From Helianthus annuus (Eukaryota; Streptophyta; Magnoliopsida; Asterales; Asteraceae), in the NCBI RefSeq assembly GCF_002127325.2, contig NC_035435.2, positions 113,519,235 through 113,583,234 of the forward strand: DNA of 64,000 nucleotides. Direction: 5' to 3'. A program made the position numbers and the translations under genes. Positions 34,556 through 46,191 of the stretch are shown here, piece after piece (position 1 is the first letter of the stretch; each line of letters opens with the position of its first letter). The notes below the pieces were generated by a model, which saw only the letters and a list, made by a program, of their open reading frames with translations, did not search any database and was not told the DNA's origin.

Positions 34556-35720
34556 AGTCCACCCCAGACTTGATCCTCTCCAACACCCACATATAGTTTT
34601 CTACCTTCTCTGCAGAAATTAACGCATGAGTAACTGAAAATGACTGGTTTGTCGATGTCATACCTACGACCTGCACAAACGGAAGATTGTACAAGTTTGT
34701 TTTGTTGGTGGCGTCAATCATGAGCACATGCGGGAACGCACACCACATAGTAAATGAAAGTGGGTGGACAAAGAAGATATCTTCAACTGCATTCGTGGTC
34801 TCATTTTCGCGCATGTAATAGGTGAAATCTTTTTCGACGAAAAGGTTTTCGAGTTGTTGCATTGGAGATTCTCCGACCCTCTTTCCGGCATTGATCTTCT
34901 GAACAACATTGTGTACATCTTTCGGAATAATCTTTTTATCCGGGTTCTTTTTCGTCAACGTACGCTAGATGCAACAGTTTTGAATATCATGCTCTGCCAG
35001 CTGCTCAATCTGTCTTTTATCCTCCGAAGAAAGCCTTCTTGCATACGCGTGACCCTCCAAGTTTTCAATAGGAGTGTGGTTGTGCCTCGCGTCCTTCACC
35101 TCTATCTTCCAAACACTTCCCTTTGCTTCCGTAAACACTATCAACTCAAACTGGCAACCTGTTTTCTTGCTACATGTTTTCCTCACTGTAGCTACACTCT
35201 TGTACTCCCCACCAAGACTGCATTGAAACCGAATCTTGAAATTACTTCCTTTTTTATTTGACCTTTTAATCACAATGACGTAGCCATTGTCCTTTCCCGT
35301 CTTTTGTAGATAATCCACCAACTCATCACATGACGAAAATTTTTGGTTTGTATCAAAAGAAAATGTAATTGGGTAAGAGCCTTCCTCATCCTGCTCACTA
35401 CCCTCTCCCTGGTCGGGAGTCTTGTTGTACATAGCTCCGCTCACCAGCGTAACCGTGGTCGGCATAGTCTTGCTGTACATAGCTCCGCTCACCACCGTAA
35501 CCGTGGTCAGGATAGTCTTGTTGTACATAGCTCTTCTCACCATCGTAATCGTGGTCAGGATAGTTTGGCTGACCGTACAGATATTCAGCTGAGGATACAG
35601 TTCACCTCCGTATCCGTAATCCGAATAGTCGTGTTGTGCGTACGAGTCTTCCACAGGGACATTCAAGTCCAGTTGCACCGTATTTTCACGATAACGAATA
35701 TCAGAAACAACCTCCTCCAT
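34556..35720 (-). pseudogene. MULE: FAR1-type DNA-binding and transposase N-terminus
   Basis: It opens with MEEVVSDIRYRENTVQLDLN. A tandem 48-bp repeat coding for a YPDHGYGGERSYVQQD-like unit (about 35410-35560) follows, read in a shifted frame in the present sequence. A FAR1 zinc-finger-like domain comes next (FSFDTNQKFSSCDELVDYLQ ... RFQCSLGG ... TGCQF ... DARHNHTP, about 35380-35070). After an in-frame TAG at 34965 the frame continues with QQLENLFVEKDFTYYMREN and HVLMIDATNKTNLYNLP, the first catalytic Asp region. The piece ends where element B inserted. Confidence 0.8.
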
Positions 35721-36054
35721 CGTGTTGGAAGGGATCAGTATATTGTACGAGGCAGAAATATTGGTTCCCTCGTAAGAATCTGAAACAACGGACTACTCGG
35801 AGTATTTACCAAAAAGGTATCGCTAAACCACGACATTGTCGTCACTGAAAAAATGCTCTACTCAACAGAATTTTCACAGTTCAAAACAAAAAACCCAACA
35901 GAACCTCAACCTCAATTTTTTTAAAATAGATGAAATTTTTTTTGAGGATATGAGACAGAACGCATGGCCTGCCTCTTAAATGCATGAAATGGAACATCGT
36001 ACAGAATATATCATCGCATCAAGTCTCATCACCGTTTGTCTACAGAAAGAACCT

Positions 36055-36335
36055 TAAACGCCCCGCTTTGGCCAAAACGGGGCGCTTCAAGGTACAGAAC
36101 AGGGACATCGTACACCATCACATCACCTTTTGTCTGGAAAGCAGGCCTAAACGCCCCTTTGGCCAAAGCGGGGCGCTTTGGGGGGTGTGGAAATAAGATT
36201 TGGGGTATGTGAATATCAAAGTCCTTAAAAATAAAGAGCCAGCCCAAAGCGGGGCGCTTTGATGCGAGGTCATCAGATTAGTTATTGTCTGTTGACTTTA
36301 CCCCAAAGCATCCCGCTTTGGCTAAAGCGAGGCAT
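36055..36335. repeat. GC-rich palindrome cluster upstream of the MULE gene
   Basis: Four variants of cgccccgctttggccaaa / aaagcggggcgctttgg form imperfect hairpins at about 36058, 36152, 36243 and 36304, in otherwise AT-rich DNA. They lie about 340-610 bases before the MULE start codon, where subterminal transposase-binding repeats might be expected. Function is unproven. Confidence 0.75.
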
Positions 36336-36592
36336 TTTGTGATTTATGAATAGACCAATGAGGTGTGTGAATAGACGGATCCTTTGATTAATGCATTTGA
36401 TTTTTCATTTATTGCATAACGACTTCTGTACGTAATGCCAAAACCCCTCTTAAATTAAAGTCTTGTAGTCTTGACAAATGAGATGAAAAATATCAGAAAT
36501 ATTAAGGAAGCTATGTGCCCATGTCTGATATGTTCTGAAAAGTCTACCAAGTACGTGGCCAAGACTCTATACATACGGAACATGGTCATATT

Positions 36593-36700
36593 TGTGAACG
36601 TTGTGTAAATATGTTCACATACTTCTTAATAATAAAATAAAGCAACTGTGAACGTTGTGTAAATATGTTCACATACTTCTTAATAATAAAATAAAGCAAC
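36593..36700. repeat. 54-bp perfect tandem duplication
   Basis: tgtgaacgttgtgtaaatat begins each unit (36593-36646 and 36647-36700). The two copies look identical. Otherwise 36340-37060 is AT-rich with no gene seen. Confidence 0.95.
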
Positions 36701-37063
36701 TTAAAATTTAGTCATAGGAGTTTAAAATATAAAAAAAATCAAGTTATATAGATAAGTTCTGCCAAGTAAGATTCAAAATTTATAATATATCAATTTGCAA
36801 CATGTTAGTGCAATGTGGTGTTGTAAGTGTGGCTTTAGTTGTAGTTTATGCTATTTTTAGTTGTATCCTTTCTTTGATTGTTTGTACATATTTGTAGTGT
36901 TAGACATTATGTGAGTTGTATAAATTAATATATGATTGTCATTGTAAATTAAAAATGGTAATTATGTGAGATGCTAGAAAAATTATACAACAGAACATGA
37001 ACTTTCTAATAATTTGCGTGTTATTTTCTATAGTTTTATAAATTATAAGACTTAATACCGTAA

Positions 37064-37296
37064 TCAATACTATATAATGAACCTAATCGATTTCAACTAA
37101 ATTTCCCGCGTGTAATAAACCAGTTTACGCTACCGTAATGAACTCAATACCGTAATGAACCTATTCGATTTCAATTGAATTTCCCGCATGTAATAAACCA
37201 GTTTCCACCACCGTAACGAACTGAATCAATTTCAACCGAATTTTCCACGCGTAATAAAACGAGTATCCGCCGCAGCGCGCGAAAGTATACCACTAG
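37064..37296 (+). mobile_element. Possible short Helitron with internal minisatellite
   Basis: The right end has a GC-rich hairpin-like block (cgccgcagcgcgcg) 10-15 bases before CTAG followed by T, a Helitron-like 3' terminus. The left end TCAATACTATATAATG follows an A. Inside are three roughly 70-bp units (atcgatttcaa.taaatttcccgcg.gtaataaa). Boundaries are tentative. Confidence 0.45.
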
Positions 37297-38529
37297 TTTA
37301 AGTTATTTATATTATTATTAAGAGAGGTGAACAGCTGGTCCACCCGGTATAAATTGAGAACTAATTAATTTGACTTAAACTCAAATTCACTCCTAAAACC
37401 ATGTGTCACATGAATAATGCCATACACTTAGGCGTTTTATGTCATGTGATAGTACAATCAGCAATGTGGCATTATGGGCGTTTTTCATAAATGAGTGGAG
37501 TGGGAATGTGAGTATTGTGGGGCATTATGTTAAAAGGGGTGTAATAGAATTAAATAAAAAAAACTATTAAAAAATCTTATTGGACAAAAAACCATCAAAT
37601 ACCAGTGATTGGCCAACACACAATGAACACGGCGTGGAAAAAAGAACGCCAAAACTAAAATTTTTGAAAAAAACGCCCATGGGGGGCGGGTTTATTTTTT
37701 TTTTTTTGGAAAAAAACGCCCAAAAACCCTCCACCACGGGTGGTCTAATAGTATAAATTGACATTATAATGGTGTAGATAGCATGTCAGCGTCACGAAAC
37801 CAAAGAACTCTCAAATTTTATACGGTCCAGGAAAGTGGAAGAGCACGCACGCTAAGGAGATGTTTGCGTTTCTGAAAATTGAAGTAAATAGAGTTGTTTA
37901 AAATATTAAAAGAGATGATTGAAGGTTTTGAAAAGCATCAAACACTATTGGTAAGTATTTTTCATCACCTTTTTGTATACAATTAGTATTAATCACTCGC
38001 GTTGCAATAGGGGTTTGTGCTAAGTAGCACCAATGCTACACTATTGTTAGTGATCAACAACACCGTAAAACCTCGTAAAAATAAAGAAAATAAAAAGGAA
38101 AAAAACATCGAATGAAAAGAAAACGTAAAATCTTTGAAACACGCATGCTCGTTGCGGCGTGTTAATACGAATAAATTAGACTTAAACATAAAAGAGAGAA
38201 AATAATAACTAAGTTGACATAGAACCCCGCAAGTTGCAATGAATCTGTCAAACATGGAAAAATAGACGCGTTGCTACCGGCCAGTTAGACGGGAAGAATA
38301 GACGAAAAAACGTTGAACCCCACACGCACGTTGCTACGTGTTTACTCGCAAATTTTAGAACGAAACACAAAATGAAAAATTTACAAAAGATGAAAAACAT
38401 GGGGGGATCAAAGTTGAAAAATAAAAAAAAAGTGTTGGGGTTAAATTTCAAAAGATGAAAAGATTTGGGTTAAAAGTAAAAAAATAAAAGAATTGCGGAA
38501 AATAATAGAATTACGATAAACATTATCTA
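37297..38529. other. Intergenic, diverged repeats, no gene
   Basis: 37560-37770 has G/C homopolymers and gcccatggggggcggg-type text. 37990-38460 repeats a motif like cgttgctacgtgt three or four times with AT-rich spacers (38145, 38270, 38325), possibly decayed Helitron interior. No ORF is credible. Confidence 0.4.
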
Positions 38530-38535
38530 CAAAAG

Positions 38536-39107
38536 TTGGCACCCGGTGACATTAAAAGAAAAGCTCTGAACCAAGACATGGAAGTTGCAAATGTTGTTAT
38601 AGAGGCGTTTAAAAGAACTGCGGAAAATGAAGAGGAAGAAAGTATGTTGCGGCCAATTTGCAACGCTTTATACGGAAAAAAGGCATTTATTCGAGGACCG
38701 CGACACAAGCTGATGCCGTGACAATGGATGCAATTGATTGGTGGGGTACATATGCGTCGGAGACACCCGAATTGGCGGAGGTGGCAAAAAAGTGCTCTCT
38801 CAACCGATTAGTAGTTTTTCGTTTTTCGGCGGAGAAAAACTGGAGTACATACTCCTACATCCATAATGTCAAGAGAAATCGTCTAAATTTCAATAGAACG
38901 GATAAACTAGTTTTTATTCACTCTAATATTAGCTTTCAGAGTCCTTTTTCAGAATCACATAAATCTGCCCCCTACAAAAAGTGGGATATGAACCCGGAAA
39001 GCATGTATATTGAAGGTTTATGTGCTCATTTGGAAAAAATGGTTTGGGAAAATCTTGCTAAAGAAAACATTGATAACGGGAAAGGAAAAAAGGCACGTCT
39101 AGATTAG
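38536..39107 (+). pseudogene. hAT transposase C-terminal dimerisation region
   Basis: A first frame (38536-38700) reads EVANVVIEAFKRTAENEEE and ICNALYGKKAFI. A shift near 38700 moves to TMDAIDWWGTYASETPELAE, then EKNWSTYSYIHNVKRNRLNF and DKLVFIHSNI, a clear hAT dimerisation motif (usual form S.AERNWS.Y..IH...RNRL). The rest of the transposase is absent. The normal Ser/Ala before ERNWS reads FSAEKNWS. It is not obviously the source of the two hAT elements in this window. Confidence 0.85.
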
Positions 39108-39577
39108 GATTTTAATACTTTATGTTTATGTTTTCTATTGCTAATCTATAATATATTATAATGTATGAGGCAAGTGCATTTTAAAATACCCAAAAAATAA
39201 GAACGCTTCCCCCCCTATTTATAAAAAGACCCCTAAAATGAGGGTAGTTTGGTCTTTTAAACATTATTTATTTTTTAGCCCCTAAACTTATTACAGTTAA
39301 ATCCATCCTGAAGCTTTTAACAAAATTATAGATAATTAGTTACAATTAACCCCTCCACAACAAACTTATATTTTTTTTACTTATTCTTGACATATCTTAT
39401 AAACTATATTGTTTAAAAAAAATCCAAAGATAGCATGACGACCTACACATTTTTGTCGACGTTTCAATAGTTGTCTTGTTCAATATCGACGCACGGATTA
39501 AAAGATATAACTAGATAACGTTTTAATGTACAAGTGGTTAAAGAAGAAAATAACAACTAATAATCTTTTTCGTATAA

Positions 39578-40156
39578 TCTATACTATATTATAATGCATG
39601 AGGGAGGAGTATTTTAAGATAACCAAAAAATAAGAACTTTTATTTTTTTTTAGTTTATATATACACCCTCTAAAATAAGGGTAAATTAGTCTTTTTAAAC
39701 AATAGTTACATTTTAACCCTTTATCTTAATTACAGTTTAATCCCTTATTTTTAATATACAACGCATTAAACCTATCATGTTAAGAAAATACATAAATTAC
39801 ATTTGGCTCCATCTTTTGTAACTTTTAAATTTTGAAATAAGGTTACCAAATTTGAGCCGAAATCTATGCTTTCTCTCACCACTTCTATCGTTATATTAGA
39901 AGGATGGATTCTTAAAATTTTGCTTCTATCGTTAAACATTTATTTCTATATTTTAAGTTTTCTTATGTTTCTAATTTTATGTAACAATGCTACAAATGAC
40001 TTATGATATAGATAGATCAATTGATGCCACTAACTCAAAAACCTAAGAAAACAATAAACATAATAAAAAATTGTAGAACATCAGTTGATAAACTAACAAA
40101 AATGTTTACCGCAATGCAAATTGTCACCTCGTCGCATCGCGCGGTCACCCTGCTAG
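39578..40156 (+). mobile_element. Non-autonomous Helitron, with a second 5' end upstream
   Basis: The element starts TCTATACTATATTATAATGC after an A (39577) and ends gcatcgcgcggtcaccctgCTAG before a T (40157), the expected A/T insertion. A related 5' end TCTATAATATATTATAATG lies at 39145, and the next 160 bases of both copies are alike (ccaaaaaataagaac, aaaatgagggta/aaaataagggta, attacagtt.aatcc). So 39145-39577 looks like a 3'-truncated copy joined head to tail. No Rep/helicase is present. Confidence 0.6.
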
Positions 40157-40635
40157 TATGAATAATATGTTTTAATCATTTGGATTTATGAAATTAGTAA
40201 TTTTGCTTTAATTTGTGTATACCGAACCGGACGTAATAGTACACGAAACCAAATCGTACCGGATCATACCGAAATGAACCTACCCCCTCCGAACCGAATT
40301 CGCACCCACTAGCGAATCGCGAACCCAAACCACGTACCCAAACCGGAGCGAACCGCGAATTAGGTGACTATGCATCAAACCAATTCCAAAATCAGTTTTA
40401 TATTTAAGCTTAGTATAAATAATGAAACAACTTGTTTGTATTAGCGTGTTTGTAATACAAACGACATGCTCCTCGTAGATATATGATGATACCTGACTTA
40501 CCCTAACTATCTAGATTGATTAAATTTTTGCATGACTCAAACGACGGTTATCGAAAGCACACCTTAACAGGTGTAGATACATCATCATAAAAGTAAAGTC
40601 CATAAAGTTGGTTACTAGTTAATAGGGTTTCCAAG

Positions 40636-41586
40636 CAGGGGCGCAAGATTTAAGGGGCGGAGAGGGGCGTCCGACCCCCTGAACTTTTCGGTCAGTAGTG
40701 TTATATCTGTACGTTTCGTATAGGATTTTGTAGGTATATACGTTTTCGACCCTCCGGTTTTATAAAAAAAATTAGGTATATGCGTTTTCGACCCCCCCCC
40801 CCCCCCCCCGGTTTTAATTTTTTTTAATTTATATAGCACAAATAAAATATTTAATTAGCCCAGATATTATAGCAGAAATCATTATGTTTGGTAGAATACC
40901 AGGATGTATATTATATAACCCAAATGAAATCATTATATAGTCCAACTTAAAAGCCCACCCTATCCAAAAAAAACACCACAAATTCCTCTACTTTAGGGAC
41001 ATCGACCAGAAGAACAGAAGCCACAAGCCAGAACTGCAGAAGGGAGGAAAAACGCAGGTTCCAGAACGGTTCGACTTCAGCTTCTTGTTCAAGAACAGAA
41101 GCCAAAACGCTGCTCGTTGTTGTGGTCTTGTACTCTTGTTCGACTTCTTCCATCTTCATAAGGTTAAAGGTATGTGTTTTTTATCTTTAAGTTTAATTTT
41201 GGGCTGCAATTTATGTGATTTAGGTTGAAATTAGGGGTGAAATGGTTTGAATTTTTGCCCTAAACTTGTTGAATCTTTCTGTAACTATGTCTAATTTTAT
41301 TTGTTTAATCTTATTGTGATTTGATTTAGATAGAAATCAGAGTTTGAAATTTAGAGTGATTTGTTAACTTGTTTTGTTATTAATTATGTTATGGGGAAGA
41401 ATAAAATGATAGCTTCTTTTTTAATGTTTAAGAACGTTTTTTTATTTGATATTAATGTTTGACCCGACCCGAATTGAATCACCAACGTCCGACCCGAACA
41501 TACACCTCAAAACTACGTGATAGAAAATTCTTTTTAGGTCCGTTACCTTCCAACCCCCCAAACTTTTTTTCCAAACTTCGCCACTG
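40636..41586. mobile_element. Non-autonomous hAT transposon, copy 2
   Basis: The ends are CAGGGGCGCAAGATTTAAGG and the complement of CAGTGGCGAAGTTTGG, with perfect 8-bp TSDs tttccaag at 40628-40635 and 41587-41594. The 951-bp interior matches parts of copy 1: the C-homopolymer section, 'agaagaacagaagccacaag', 'cataaggttaaaggtatgtg', 'gccctaaacttgttgaatc' and 'tttgacccgacccgaa'. No transposase is present. 40157-40627 between Helitron and this element has no gene. Confidence 0.92.
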
Positions 41587-41854
41587 TTTCCAAGTGTACA
41601 AATCCGGAATATAACAGTTATGTTTGTCAAAAGAAACTCCTAAACCAATTTTAATTACTTTTGCATTAGTGCTATTAGGATGACCACTCTTAGATTATAT
41701 TTAAAAACATCAATGCCATCAAACAAACTTTCATCTCTCGTAATCATATGTTTAGAGAGTCAACCGCTCAACTATTATTACCCAAAGAATTTGATTAACT
41801 TGTAAAGGTAAGAATATAGAAGCTATATTCATTAAAGACACAAGAAGAATCACC

Positions 41855-42111
41855 CACTACTACAAAAATAGAGCTTAAGACGGGGTGATATAGGTTTTAA
41901 GACGGTGTTAGAAATACCGTCTCTTTTTAGACGGTGTTCAGTTTAACACCGACTTAAAATGTTTATGTCTTTACTGAACATCGGCTTAAAATGTTTGAAC
42001 ACCGGCTTATACTTGGCTTATACTTCATGTCTTATTAGACGGTGTTCAGAGTCTGAACACCGGCTTATACTTCATGTCTTATTAGACGGTGTTCAGAACA
42101 CCGATACCAAC
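41855..42111 (+). mobile_element. CACTA transposon end, truncated
   Basis: CACTACTACAAAAATAGAGC is a typical plant CACTA terminus. It is followed by subterminal repeats in both orientations (agacggtgttcag, gaacaccggctta). The element is cut at 42111 by the gypsy LTR, and no opposite CACTA end is in the window. 41595-41854 has no gene. Confidence 0.75.
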
Positions 42112-43655
42112 TGTAACACCCACCCCGTAACCCGGGTGATTATGCACAATTGATACACTTACAGCGGAAACAAACTAAACTTTCATTAAAACTTATAATA
42201 GTCTGAGTACACACTTTATTTATTTACAATCTTTTGGCAACTAAGAACTCCTTGATCTTCTAAAACTCCACAACTGTCAAGTATTTCCTATAGCTTTCCT
42301 CATGACTCACCTGAGATAAGTATACTCAAAACGACGTCAGATATATACTAGTGAGCTCATACTATACAATTTTTATAAAGACAGACCACAGTTTACATTA
42401 TATGCATACACAATATGGGCATGTGATCACATTATAGTCAGGTTGGGCCTCATTGAACCTTATAGGTCACATTTGACTTGTTACAAACCACCGTACAAGA
42501 GACATACTGGTCCTCCAGCTGTGTCCCCCTACGGCCGTCACATAGGTATAAGTGTGTGTCGCTGGACCTTATAAGCACGAAGTGCCTGTGGGTACAACAC
42601 CTTATTACCCTTCCTAGAGTGACACACCTCATTAAGCATAATAGGATCCCATATACCCCTACTGACACATGCATACTGCAGCATTCTCATTATTACCAGT
42701 TATGGACAAGTATACTATCACAGTTTAAAAGACAAGTATGATGACTCACCTGATTAGTAATTGCTTAACAACCGCTAGTTCGACTGGGTTATGTCTCAAG
42801 GTCCTGACACAATTACATAATCCTAGGTTAGGTAATGGTACACCTAACTAGTCATTATCATGGTTGGATATTGGTTAACCCTACCTTGTTTAAGCATGGG
42901 TGATCAGTCCATGCCTAACTAGGCTAGGCTACCCAATACCCGCCCCTGACAATAACCCTAGTACCTAAAAATAATACTAACACTACTACTACTAATATAT
43001 TATTACTAATAATAAAACCAATATTAACAACTAAAAATAAATAATAAATAACTAAACATAAACTTAAACGAGAGTATACCTCGAAACTATCTACGACACG
43101 TTGATGTAGAGTTTCCCTACTCCTGCCCCTACTCGTGCTCCAAAAACGACTACTAACAACACCCAACGGGGTATCGTATACTCGGGATTCTCAATACTAG
43201 AGCGTTCCCGTTAAAATTTTGGTGTATCTAAAATCCTACAATTTAACTCCTATATATATGTGAAGCAAGCAAGCACCTCAATGGCTTTCTGGGCGTGGGA
43301 CAATTGACGTGCTAGCTAGCTAGCTTGACGTGCTAGCTAGCTTAGTTATATTAATTCAGCTGATTCACTCATTTTTCTTGTATAACTTTTAAAATATAAC
43401 GTTTTATAAAACGACGAATATGTCATTAGAACGAGCATATTTTTATCTACGTTTTAACCTAAGTTTCATTAAAAACGGAGTAAGGTAAAAAAATAATATA
43501 TATAATTATTAATATTAACGGTCTCCTAATTTAGCCAAGGTTTGTCAAGATACTTCACCTTTCACACAATCATCTTACTCGTTTAACAATATATGAAATA
43601 TAAATTACATATTTCACACGTTTATAACCAGCACATTAAGGTTCGGGGTATTACA
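42112..43655 (-). repeat. 3' LTR of G1
   Basis: On the minus strand it starts TGTAATACCCCGAACC and ends GGGTGGGTGTTACA (1544 bp). It lies next to the polypurine tract. Reading on minus, a GCTAGCTAGC-rich cluster (43311-43342) precedes a TATATATA box (43251-43259). Confidence 0.85.
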
Positions 43656-43696
43656 TCCTTCCCTCCTTACAAAAATTTCGTCCTCGAAATTTGTCA

Positions 43697-44245
43697 TTAC
43701 TTAAAAAGACGAGGGTACTTATCTTTCATTATGTTTTCTAGTTCCCATGTAAAGTTGGGTCCATGACGTGCGTTCCACTTGACTTTGACTAACGGGATTT
43801 CCTTCTTGCGTAACTTTTTAACCTTCCTATCTTCGATTTGTAGTGGTTCTTCAATGAAGTTGAGTTTGTCGTCAACCCGTACGTCTTCCAGGGGTATTTG
43901 TTGGGCTTCGTCCACTAGGCACTTCCTTAAATTTGATACATGAAAAGTATTATGTATTCCTGCCAGCTGTTCAGGAAGTTTTAGCCGATAAGCCACTGGT
44001 CCTACTTTGCTTGTTACTTCAAACGGCCCAATGTATCGGGGTTTCAACTTTCCCTTCTTTCCAAACCGAATCACTCCTTTCAGAGGTGATACCTTAAGCA
44101 TTACTTTATCCCCTATTTGGAACTCTAGGGGTTTACGCCTCTGATCTGCATAACTCTTTTGTCGATCTTGAGCACTTTTCATCCTTTCTTTGATTTGCTG
44201 AATCTTTTCGGTGGTCTCCACAATGATTTCTGGTCTTGACAGTTG
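43697..44245 (-). pseudogene. G1 integrase C-terminus with chromodomain-like tail
   Basis: It reads KIQQIKERMKSAQDRQKSYA, GDKVMLKVSPLKGVIRFGKK, RYIGPFEV, HNTFHVSNLRKCL and, at the end, VKVKWNARHGPNFTWELE, the C-terminal module of chromodomain-carrying gypsy integrases. This part is uninterrupted to its stop. Upstream it is cut at 44250 by G2; the sequence continues at 53414. Confidence 0.92.
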
Positions 44246-44510
44246 CCTTTTGTAACAACTGTCACGAAAATCGATAATTAGGATGATAATTAGCTATTAA
44301 GGAAACCCTAATTGAGAAACCCAAGTGATTCCGCATAAACCCTAAAATTTTCGTAACAATCAGAATTAGGATCAGGGCCCCTAAAACTCAGGGGGGATTA
44401 AACCCTAGTGACGTTTATCCTCTAAACTTGCTGGAGAAGTAAAATTTCGTGTGAATAACAACTCATCCAAGCTACTGGGACACGAACCTACCCTACCCTA
44501 AATTGTTACC

Positions 44511-44557
44511 CGTCACGCCACGCGACAGGACCAGGTTTCCCTGTCGCGACACGCGAG
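44511..44557 (+). repeat. GTCGCG/CGCGAC inverted motif cluster in the G2 LTR
   Basis: cacgccacgcgacagg and cctgtcgcgacacgcg face each other about 20 bases before the TATA box. The 3' LTR copy shows cgcgccacgcgacagg. Confidence 0.8.
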
Positions 44558-44574
44558 GGAACGCATTTTTCAGA

Positions 44575-44582
44575 TATAAATA
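44575..44582 (+). promoter_or_regulatory. TATA box of the G2 LTR
   Basis: tataaata in cagatataaataggggg. The likely R start is about 30 bases further on. Confidence 0.75.
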
Positions 44583-45768
44583 GGGGGCAGTGGCACTTGA
44601 ACTTTGGTGAAAATTCGACGTTCAAAGTCCGTTTATACACGGAGATATCGTCTGAATACTACACAACACACACCGATCACGAAGTGCTGCCGCAATCAGG
44701 GTAATAACTCGATCGCTATTACGATTCAACGTCCGATCGATTATAACTATCCAACGATAGTCCAGGTGCTGCTCAATTGAGCTTGTACTTTGATTATTCG
44801 TCGTGATTTCGACTTGAATATTAGAGTGCTGTTCGAATTCGGACTATGCTCTGTTATTCGTTGTGAATCCGATTGAATTACCGAGTATTGCACTGATCAA
44901 TCGTTGTGAAGGTTTAATCTCGTGAATTGACGTAATTGCAGTATTAGTTACTAACCTGCCTGTGTGTGCATTGTGTTAAATTAGGTTTAATCAAGGCTAA
45001 TCAGTAGGCTTATATCTATTGCTCGTTAATCTGCAATGTGAGTCATTCTTCTTTTTAACTGTTTTCTCACAGTTTGTGAGTAAGTATTACAATACCTCAA
45101 ATTATTTTTAAGGTTATAATTACAGGGATTAAGTCTTTGTAATCACCAAATTACAGCTGGTATGTGGGGTATTGTGCACATTACTATTTTTATCACTCTA
45201 GGTGAGTGAGTATTACTCTATGTGAGTGATTATTATTCTGTGTGAGTAAACCGTCACTAATGGGGCGACGGGACCCAATAGTGGTATGACCACAGTCACA
45301 GATCCGGTCGAGTGACAAATACCCATTCTTGATAATTGGTTGATAGAAACATTGTAATCGCTCTTAATACTGTGATTTATAACTAACGGGTCATTTTAGA
45401 AAACAGAATGATTCACTCAGTATTTCCCCGCTGACAAAACCTTTTTCAAACATGTTTCAGGTGATCTGTGTGATCCAGGAAAAGTGCAATAAAGCACTAC
45501 AAGCTCAGAGAAGTGGTTCAGTGTGAATAAATAAATAAAACATGTTTTGGGCAAATAAAGATTTCTGTGTGAAATCAACTTATTGTAAATTTTGGGATTT
45601 ATCCCTTAAACTTTGTGTAATATACTAAACAAGTAATTTCCGGTGAAAAGATCCTGTTAATCAAAGACTTCCGTTGTCGCATAAATTAAATACCACGGGT
45701 ATCACCGGGAACTGCCTCACGGCCCCTGACTCCGTCTAGGGTGGGTCGGGGAGCCGTGACAGTGAAGG

Positions 45769-45780
45769 TGGTATCAGAGC
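45769..45780 (+). other. Primer-binding site of G2
   Basis: tggtatcagagc, seven bases after the 5' LTR. Confidence 0.92.
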
Positions 45781-45906
45781 TAATAATTAATAACTATTGA
45801 GCCACTGATCGAGCCACTGATTTAAGCCTATTACGGAATTAAGTATTTGACAAAATACTTAATCCTATTAGTTATCATTCTGTGATTATTTGTTTTAACT
45901 GATTAT

Positions 45907-46191
45907 TTGATAGTTACAGTATGGGTAAACAAAAGCTGTCTGCTATCTACCACAAATTTAGAAGAAGGAATCTTTGTCCGCAAGGCAAACTATGAAAATC
46001 CTCTTTCCCCAGAGAAAAGGGATTCGATACTTAAAAAGAGTCAGGAGAAAAAGAAACCCCGAACCAAGAGAGTTAGGTTTAACCCAGAAGTCCAAGAATT
46101 GGGTAATAGTACACCTTGGGAAGATAAAATAGACAAGAAATGGGCAAATCTCTATATGCTAGCTACTGTAGCAGAAAATGCCAATTTCTAA
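45907..46191 (+). CDS. G2 leader ORF 1, unknown
   Basis: This is a basic Lys/Glu/Arg-rich open frame of up to 94 residues (SPEKRDSILKKSQEKKKPRT, then RVRFNPEVQELG and DKIDKKWANLYML). The first ATG nearby (45921) is in another frame and gives only a short peptide, so the true start is unclear or a shift has occurred. I do not recognise it. It lies between primer site and gag. Confidence 0.35.
   Translation: MIVTVWVNKSCLLSTTNLEEGIFVRKANYENPLSPEKRDSILKKSQEKKKPRTKRVRFNPEVQELGNSTPWEDKIDKKWANLYMLATVAENANF

Larger units (their letters stand above)
21356..35990 (-). mobile_element. MULE transposon gene body, decayed, multiply interrupted
   Basis: Minus-strand pieces in the right order form one Mutator-like gene: FAR1-type DNA-binding and transposase N-terminus (35720-34556), transposase middle (25055-24800), transposase end and SWIM finger (22902-22440), hinge (22382-22164) and OTU-like protease (21890-21356). 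Two LTR units occupy 25061-34550 and a giant microsatellite fills an intron. Terminal inverted repeats and the 9-bp TSD were not found, so the outer limits are only the gene limits. Subterminal GC palindromes lie upstream at 36055-36335. Confidence 0.8.
44251..45761 (+). repeat. 5' LTR of G2
   Basis: It begins tgtaacaactgtcacg and ends ggggagccgtgaca, the same length as the 3' copy. Confidence 0.96.

Noticed and set aside
35343..35783. Plus-strand 146-residue ORF with VVHSSAHHRNRGQDSL repeats
   Set aside because: It is antisense to the 48-bp repeats in the MULE N-terminus.
37310..37765. A MITE bounded by ggtccaccc and gggtggtct
   Set aside because: The two ends do not form a convincing inverted repeat, and no TSD was found.
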